NCBI GenBank assembly: GCA_028015205.1
Contig: CM051514.1
Location: forward strand, 29,652,150 to 29,716,149
Direction of reading: 5' to 3'
Source: Mytilisepta virgata
Lineage: Eukaryota > Mollusca > Bivalvia > Mytilida > Mytilidae
DNA length: 64,000 nucleotides
Shown: piece after piece, positions 58,246 through 64,000 of the stretch
Layout of the letters: each line of letters begins with the position of its first letter
Position numbering within the stretch: the first letter of the stretch is position 1
Notes under the pieces: model-generated
The model's input: the letters and a program-made list of their open reading frames with translations, nothing else
The model's database searches: none
What the model was told of the DNA's origin: nothing
Program-made: the position numbers and the translations under genes

Positions 58246-58593
58246 ATAAACTGGACCGGAATACATCAAGTTCACTTCTGGTAACTAATATATAATGCAA
58301 AGCCTTAGGTTTGAGTAAAAACTGCTTTGTAAACAATACGATATATTTATTATTACAACTATTCTACACATATACTGCCTTTATTGATGATGCTCATGTT
58401 ACCATACGAGAGGAAAATATCGCCTGCGAGGTAGTCGAGGATTATATTCTGGTGAATGTGGTGGTCTACCTTAAACTTTGCTATGTAAGCAATATGGGGC
58501 TGAAAACTGAGTAGACTGAAATACAATATCTTGATCAACCAATGAGAACTCTGGAATTTTTAATGAAGTACCTGTGTTATCTCATATACTTAC

Positions 58594-58818
58594 CACATAA
58601 GGGTATGTCACATAATTCCCAGTCTGTATGTGGGTCAGTAGTATAACACCATGGTGTTCGGTCTGGATATGTATTTCGGCAATAATTTTTTGCCTTGTAT
58701 GGCCCATTATGATCGTGAGGATAATTGGTGGTCCAGTGTTGACAACTCTTACCAGAAACCGTGGTGTTCACTTTTCCTCTATACGTGAACCCTTTCTCTT
58801 CTTCTAAGCATTCTCGAG
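58594..58818 (-). CDS. Kringle/LDLa receptor gene, kringle exon 2
   Basis: Acceptor ATTACAG at 58819-58820, 225 bp (phase 1-1), donor TGTG|GTAAGT. It encodes one whole kringle with all six cysteines, including GKSCQHW, KNYCRN, TPWCYTTDP and WELCDIPLC. Kringles bind proteins or lysine-containing ligands, usually extracellularly. The Asp-x-Asp of lysine-binding kringles reads DPHTDW here, so lysine binding is uncertain. Whole-domain coding in one symmetrical exon is the classic exon-shuffling arrangement. The exon joins 59865 upstream (completing an Ala codon) and 55606 downstream. Confidence 0.85.
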
Positions 58819-59479
58819 CTGTAATATATATCAGTATAATCGAATTGTTTATTAAATAAATATATTGTTTTTGTAATTAATGTATACAATTATTCAGAAC
58901 TCTAATGAAATGTACTGACAATGGACCGAAATTAAGCTATAATATAATGAATGGGTCCGTAATATTTGTATTAAAAAGGTAGGATAATATAGTTTGACTG
59001 AACAAATGAAATCAATTTTTAAAATAAAATGTGAAGATTTTTTTTGTCTATTTCTAGGTTCAAAAATGAGATAGAAGATGGGTATATTTTTTACAGACAA
59101 TACACACGTGATTAGATTGACAATTGGAATTATACTGTATAAAGCATGACATGATTGGTTATGTTATTGAAATAATTACTGAGTAAAATTTACAATACAC
59201 GACCTGGGGTAAGGTATTAAAAAATAATCCAAATGCCTGGGCGCTTGACACTTTCAAGGAATAGCTGTCTAATACTCATAAACGTCAAAGTTCAAAAATT
59301 TTATCTTTAAATAATATTGCCAAGTGAACATGTTTCGTTTAAATTTTTATTTCCTTTAGATAGTATCTGAAACTAAAATATATTGATAACAAGATAAGTA
59401 TAATTACATATATATGTATTTAATAAATTTCTATCCTGATAATTGTTGTATATTTTATAATGTTGTATGCGATCCAAAG

Positions 59480-59635
59480 GCTTACGATTTAATTTACAAA
59501 ATCTCAATTTCGTTAAATTTCTGTACTTTCGATCCATTATTACTCTTTTTTGGTACATTTTGGTCCATTATTTATCAATTTTGTTCCACCATTACTCCAT
59601 TTTGGTACATTCCTGTCCATTTCGGCAATTAGACT
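59480..59635. repeat. Short minisatellite
   Basis: Repeats of TTTTGGTACATTTTGGTCCA TTATT and variants, two to three units of about 50 bp, within the intron between kringle 2 and LDLa exons. Confidence 0.6.
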
Positions 59636-59864
59636 AGCCGATTATTCTTTCAGATAATTAAACCATACAATATATTTAGGAATTTATAATATTTATGCAT
59701 CATCCAAATCAGATAATTTCATAATAAAAAAATACAAATATATAGAAAGTGTAAAAAAATTAAATCATGTGGTTATCTGAGAATTTATTAGCAATTAAAA
59801 CAAACCAAAAAGACCTTTGATGGCATGGATTTAATGATTTAAACTTTTTTTACATTTGGCATAC

Positions 59865-59978
59865 CGGTATTGCAGTTATCCTCGTCCTCGCCACCAGTAC
59901 AGTCTGGTTCCCCATCACAACGCCATAGATCAAGTATACATCTTCCATTATTGCAGAGGAAAAATCCAGAGCCACAAT
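59865..59978 (-). CDS. Kringle/LDLa receptor gene, LDL-receptor class A exon
   Basis: Acceptor AATCTAG, 114 bp (phase 1-1), donor ACCG|GTATGC. It encodes 38 residues that form one LDLa module: six Cys in the right spacing, FFLCNNGRCI, LWRCDGEPDC and GEDEDNC, with the acidic calcium-site residues present. LDLa modules bind ligands in a calcium-dependent way. It joins kringle 1 (completing an Asn codon) and kringle 2 (Ala). Confidence 0.85.
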
Positions 59979-60432
59979 CTAGATTATTACATTAAACAAA
60001 TACATTTATCTGGATAAAGAAGTAACGACCTAACAACCATTAAAACAAAACCCCCAAAATAAAATTATAAACCAAATGCATTTTGACATACATGACATAG
60101 TTTTTAGATTTTTTTAAATACCTTTTGCCGCAGTTTTATTAGATTTGCGCTACGGCAGTGCTGATGAGAAATGATATTATAAGCTTGAGAAATGTAAGCT
60201 TGACCGAAGAACATACATGAGATCCACTCTAAACTTTTAGTTAATGTATTTGTTGCATGAGAAATAAAAGACTCATAGTCATGATAGTACGTAATCATCT
60301 GATTAATTTTTTTTGGCCATAGAACAAGTAGCTTCGAGTTCTTTGTTACAGCCCGTATTAAAAAAATGAACAAAGAAAATGCAATTGCAAATTTTGAAAA
60401 ATAAATAAATACTTAAAAACAAAGTTACTTAC

Positions 60433-60648
60433 TTGTCCCACAAAGAAAAACAGGACAGTATTCCCAAGCAATTTCCGAATTTGTAGTGAAACACCATGGT
60501 CCAGGGTAGTCTTTACTTGGATTTCGACAATAATTGTGATTACCCACAGAAGACGATACAGTAATCTTCCAGTTTTTACAAGTATAACCACTAATTGTGG
60601 TTGCAACTGTCCCTGTGTAGTCTATTCCAAACTCATCCGTCTTGCAAT
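60433..60648 (-). CDS. Kringle/LDLa receptor gene, kringle exon 1
   Basis: Acceptor ATTTGTAG, 216 bp (phase 1-1), donor ACAA|GTAAGT. It encodes a kringle with six Cys (CKTDEFGIDYTGTV, GYTCKNW, HNYCRNPS, GPWCFTT, WEYC..FLC), shorter than kringle 2 by a few residues. This is the most 5' exon I can find; the signal peptide and any further modules must lie beyond 61 kb or outside the window. A minus-frame ORF of 82 codons over this exon is in the wrong frame. Confidence 0.85.
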
Positions 60649-60659
60649 CTACAAATATA

Positions 60660-63330
60660 TTTATATATTATTTATTTGTTTCTTTTAATTAATTTAGAAA
60701 ATCGTTAAAATATAATTGTTATAAAAACTTATTGATAAGCTGTTAATTAAAAAAAAAACGTTTTCAAATGTTTTATTTTTATACAAGCATACTGAAACGA
60801 ACTAAATATAGGAAAAGATATGCGTTTGAGAGCGTGGCGAAAAGCATGACTTTATACAACATTTACAATTTTGTATGACTACGATTTGTCTTTAAAATAT
60901 TTTAAACTAAAGAATAAATAATGCTTTCTCATTTCGGTTCTGATGCAGATAATAACATCATTGGTCGAGTTTCAAAGCATTTACGGTTCTCTAACATTTG
61001 AAAAATCAAATGTGTACAACATGGGATAGAATGAAATAAGAGCTTTTTTATACAATCGATTTTTATTAATTGGCATATATTGTGAAATCTGTATAAAATT
61101 ATCTGCTTTGAGATTATTTTCAGTTTTTAAGGATATAAATATAACATTATTGACATTCGATGACTTTTGATTTATCAACCCCTTGGGTATTATATTATTT
61201 AACAAAATTCACCAAGGCCAACCGTAAAATAAAAAGTTTGTAACTATAAAGGGGATACTGAAAATTCCACAATTAAAAACAAGTTTATCGTTGAATACTT
61301 TTGGCATCTTTTCTTGAAAAAAATCTTTGGAATTCTGGCCGCAATCATGACAAAAATTATTATTTTAGCAAAGTCGGCCATTATGGTGATCGCGCTATTA
61401 CAATGAGCTTTAATCATTCAGTTTCATTTAAGGTGAAGTGTACGAAATTAACCACTCCGTAGAATTTTTTTATTTTTTTTTATGTATAGAGGGCTAAAAG
61501 TAATGTTTTTTTTTAAATAATGTTCCTATGTATATATATATTTGATATTCAATATTCTTATTTATAAAGATTATTTAACTACTCTACATTCTCTACATGC
61601 ATGCAGATACTGTTTAACACCTTAAACTCTTGATAGAGCCATGCAGTTTTAGTAAATTTAGTAAATAGTATTGCAGGGTGTTTTGATGTCGATTTCCTAA
61701 AATGAAATGTGCAAGAAAATAGATCTAACATTATTTTTTATCTGTAAAATGTATGAATGTTTCACATTCGCCCGAACTTCTTTAATAATGATGTGACAGT
61801 AATTATATTGAAAGCTTTTCCAATGCCTTTAAATTTCTAGTTTTGTACTAAAGGAAAATGTCAGGAATCTATGATGATGTGAAATCTTTTAGTAAATACC
61901 AGAAATAATTTCAAAAGTATTACCACAATACATATATGGATCCCCTATTTGATTTCACAAAAAAAAACGACCACCAGTATCCAGAATTCGGTGCCCCCGA
62001 ACTTTTGGAGCAAAACAATGTACAAATGTGTATTGCTTCCAACATACTCATTAGGTTATATTTTCCAAAAATAAATTATTAGAATTTAAAATTGAAATAT
62101 ACAGTTTTGTTAAGATATGCTTCAACCAACAATAAATGGATAGTCTGAGATTTTTTTTTCTTTTTGGGACGTTTCATGTAAAGGGTCAGTCAGAATTAAA
62201 AGTCTTACATTGGCAACACTCTTGAACCGTGACTCAATGATGTTTAGATACGGGATGTGCGGAAAATTCCGGTCAAGATTTTACAAAACCGGCGGAGATT
62301 TGGGTAAGAAATTTTTGACACTCTGGAGAATTCCGGTCATGATTTTAAAAATTCCTGCAGATTTTTATAAAGCACTGAGGAGAATTCAGGTTGACTTTTC
62401 ACAATGTTCAATGTATAAATATGTCTCATCATGATAACTGCCTTTTATTATTTTTGGATAATTTCGGGTATGTAATTTTAGCTTTCCTAGATATTTTCGA
62501 GTCACAATTTCGATATAACTTGGATAATTTCGGGTTGGGTTTCGAGTTCACCGACGCACCCCCCGTCATAAAATGGTCAAGTTACCCATAGACTCCTACA
62601 CCCTTTAAAATACCCATTTTTCCTCTTTCCTATTTTTTTATCCCCACTTCTCGATAGTGTGTCATCCCGCTCTCCCTATTTGTGTCTCTTCCAAGTCCCA
62701 AGACAATGGTTCAAACTTCTTGAAAGTGTGTCACCCCTCTTAGGACACGCGGTAGTTATGGGTCCCAGATAATATGAATGGGTTGGAAATACGGGAGACT
62801 GTGTCCTACACTCCTCTGAATGTAGACCCTTCACGTTTAATATGGTGGATCAAGACCATCCGATAATAAATTGCTGAAGTAATCCCCCTATGTTGGAATC
62901 CTATGTAAGCATGTATGACATGATCTATTTTAGGAAACTAGGGAACTTTGAGCACTACAGACCCTCAAATTTAGGCTCCATATATTTATAAAGAAAAAGA
63001 CCCTGAAATGATTTATTATACTGTAAATGTTGATTGGCAGGAGTAAGGAGAGGGCCAGCAAGATACGAAGGAAGATATGAACTCGTCGAACAATTTCAGT
63101 CTATAAATATATATATATGAGTTTCATTTCTAAATGTAGCTATCTGTAATTATATCTCTGGATTTTTTTTTGTGGCGGACGTGATAGAAAGCCCTTTTTG
63201 TATGTTTATGCTGAACGACCTCTTTAAATTCCAAATAATATGTAATTTAAAAAAAAGCATTTTGATGGTTAAATTTAATGATAATCATTGGTAATTAAAC
63301 TATTGATAGTATGGATATTTGAAAAAGATG
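60660..63330. other. No exon found; probably upstream intron
   Basis: AT-rich, no Cys-rich splice-flanked segment on the minus strand. A repeat-like region at 62230-62420 has three echoes of GGAGAATTCCGGTCA.GATTTT. Confidence 0.45.
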
Positions 63331-63339
63331 ATTAAACGG

Positions 63340-63735
63340 GTCAACAAAACTGCCCAGCAAAAGCGCCATGACCTCAAGGTCACAGCATCCGTTTCGCATC
63401 AAAATGATGCAGTTCATATCACAAGCTATCCATGTTTAAAGTTTCATGACGATACATGCATGAAAAACTACCTTAAAGCTGAACTTTAACCTGGAATCTT
63501 ATATTGAAATTTTATAAAGAAGTTCCAAGTCGATTACCTACATATACGACTTCGAGGTCACAGCATTCATTTCGCATCAAATGATACTGTTCATATCACA
63601 AGCTTTCGATGTACAAAGTTTCAGGAACAAACTATAACTCCTTCATGAAAAACTACCTTAAACCTGAACCTTAACTTCGTACGGATGGACGCACGGACCG
63701 AAGAACTATATGCCCGGCATGCCTTACAGGAGGGG
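63340..63735. repeat. Two-unit dispersed repeat
   Basis: GAGGTCACAGCATTCATTTC / AAGGTCACAGCATCCGTTTC and TTCATATCACAAGCT, GAAAAACTACCTTAAA recur about 180 bp apart. It ends in GGACGCACGGACC and CCTTACAGGAGGGGCATAAA, a repeat end of the kind common in bivalves. Confidence 0.55.
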
Positions 63736-64000
63736 CATAAAAAATGTAAATTTGCTAGTCTTCAATAGTAATTCGTAACAATTAAATCAGAAGTCCAATT
63801 TAATCAATGAAAACGTGGGTAAGGGCACATTTTTGTGATCAAATATATATTTGAAATTAAAATTTCATACCGTTTCAAAAAGTAATAGTTTACGAATTTA
63901 TATTCTATTCTAAGTCTTTTTTGTGTTTAGAGTTTAATATTCCACTTAAGTTATAATTATTTTATTGCTAATATTTGAGAAAATATTTTTCCTAGATCCT

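Noticed and set aside
58049..58336. 95-codon minus-strand ORF
   Set aside because: It spans the GAGGTCAAGGTC tandem repeat and its GCCGCCGCCGG tail; explained by the repeat.
60358..60606. 82-codon minus-strand ORF over kringle exon 1
   Set aside because: Wrong frame; the kringle cysteines and splice phases are in another frame of the same strand.

Overview
This window is eukaryotic nuclear DNA, AT-rich, intron-bearing and dominated by repeats. Several dispersed repeats match families I recall from bivalve, especially mytilid, genomes: the AATGTGTCAAAGAGACAACA block near 19.37 kb, the CCCCGA..GCATTATCAGCCCAGTAG block near 41.15 kb, the GAGGTCAAGGTCAGATGACA tandem units near 57.6 kb, and the AAAGTGATGACATAAGCTCACATG end near 40.36 kb. 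A mytilid mussel or close relative is the best guess. That rests on memory of the families, not on a search. No rRNA, tRNA or bacterial-type operon was seen. Gene density is low; most long open frames are chance frames in repeats or introns.

Layout. 0-7.5 kb: two copies of a 0.6-0.8 kb segment, one carrying a clean small retroelement insertion with target-site duplication; a 2.2 kb terminal-inverted-repeat element holding a tandem pair of 0.67 kb units; and three phase-compatible candidate exons of an unrecognised plus-strand gene (4.6-6.7 kb). 7.55-9.34 kb: a 1.8 kb segment bounded by about 85-95 bp inverted repeats and holding only two broken Polinton/adintovirus-type genes, a packaging ATPase and an adenain-like protease. 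10.5-10.9 kb: tail of a broken MULE/FLYWCH-type transposase. 16.78-18.10 kb: an intact intronless class A GPCR on the minus strand, the cleanest single-exon gene here. 18.4-19.9 kb: two foldback elements sharing a core. 19.97-26.20 kb: a full-length L1/Tx1-type LINE flanked by a 15 bp target-site duplication, with ORF1, an extra 271-codon ORF in the spacer, an intact endonuclease ORF and an RT region broken in two places.

27-48 kb is mostly non-coding: two TTAA-bounded MITE copies, a possible 2.8 kb TIR element, three arrays of a 155-160 bp monomer (one inverted), retroelement scraps and a local duplication at 39.9-41.6 kb.

49.3-60.6 kb carries a second real gene, on the minus strand and split into small exons: kringle, LDL-receptor class A, kringle, two tandem-duplicated Ser/Thr-rich stalk exons, and a terminal exon with CPPC motif, coiled coil, transmembrane helix and stop. 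All its internal exons are phase 1-1, and the splice phases join without correction. A second version of the terminal exon lies 10.4 kb further downstream (38.55-38.82 kb), so this is either one receptor gene with alternative membrane anchors or two tandem paralogs. The two stalk exons arose with a roughly 2.9 kb intronic tandem duplication (51.4-57.3 kb). A perfect 89 bp inverted repeat at 48.77-48.96 kb lies in the interval between the two anchors.
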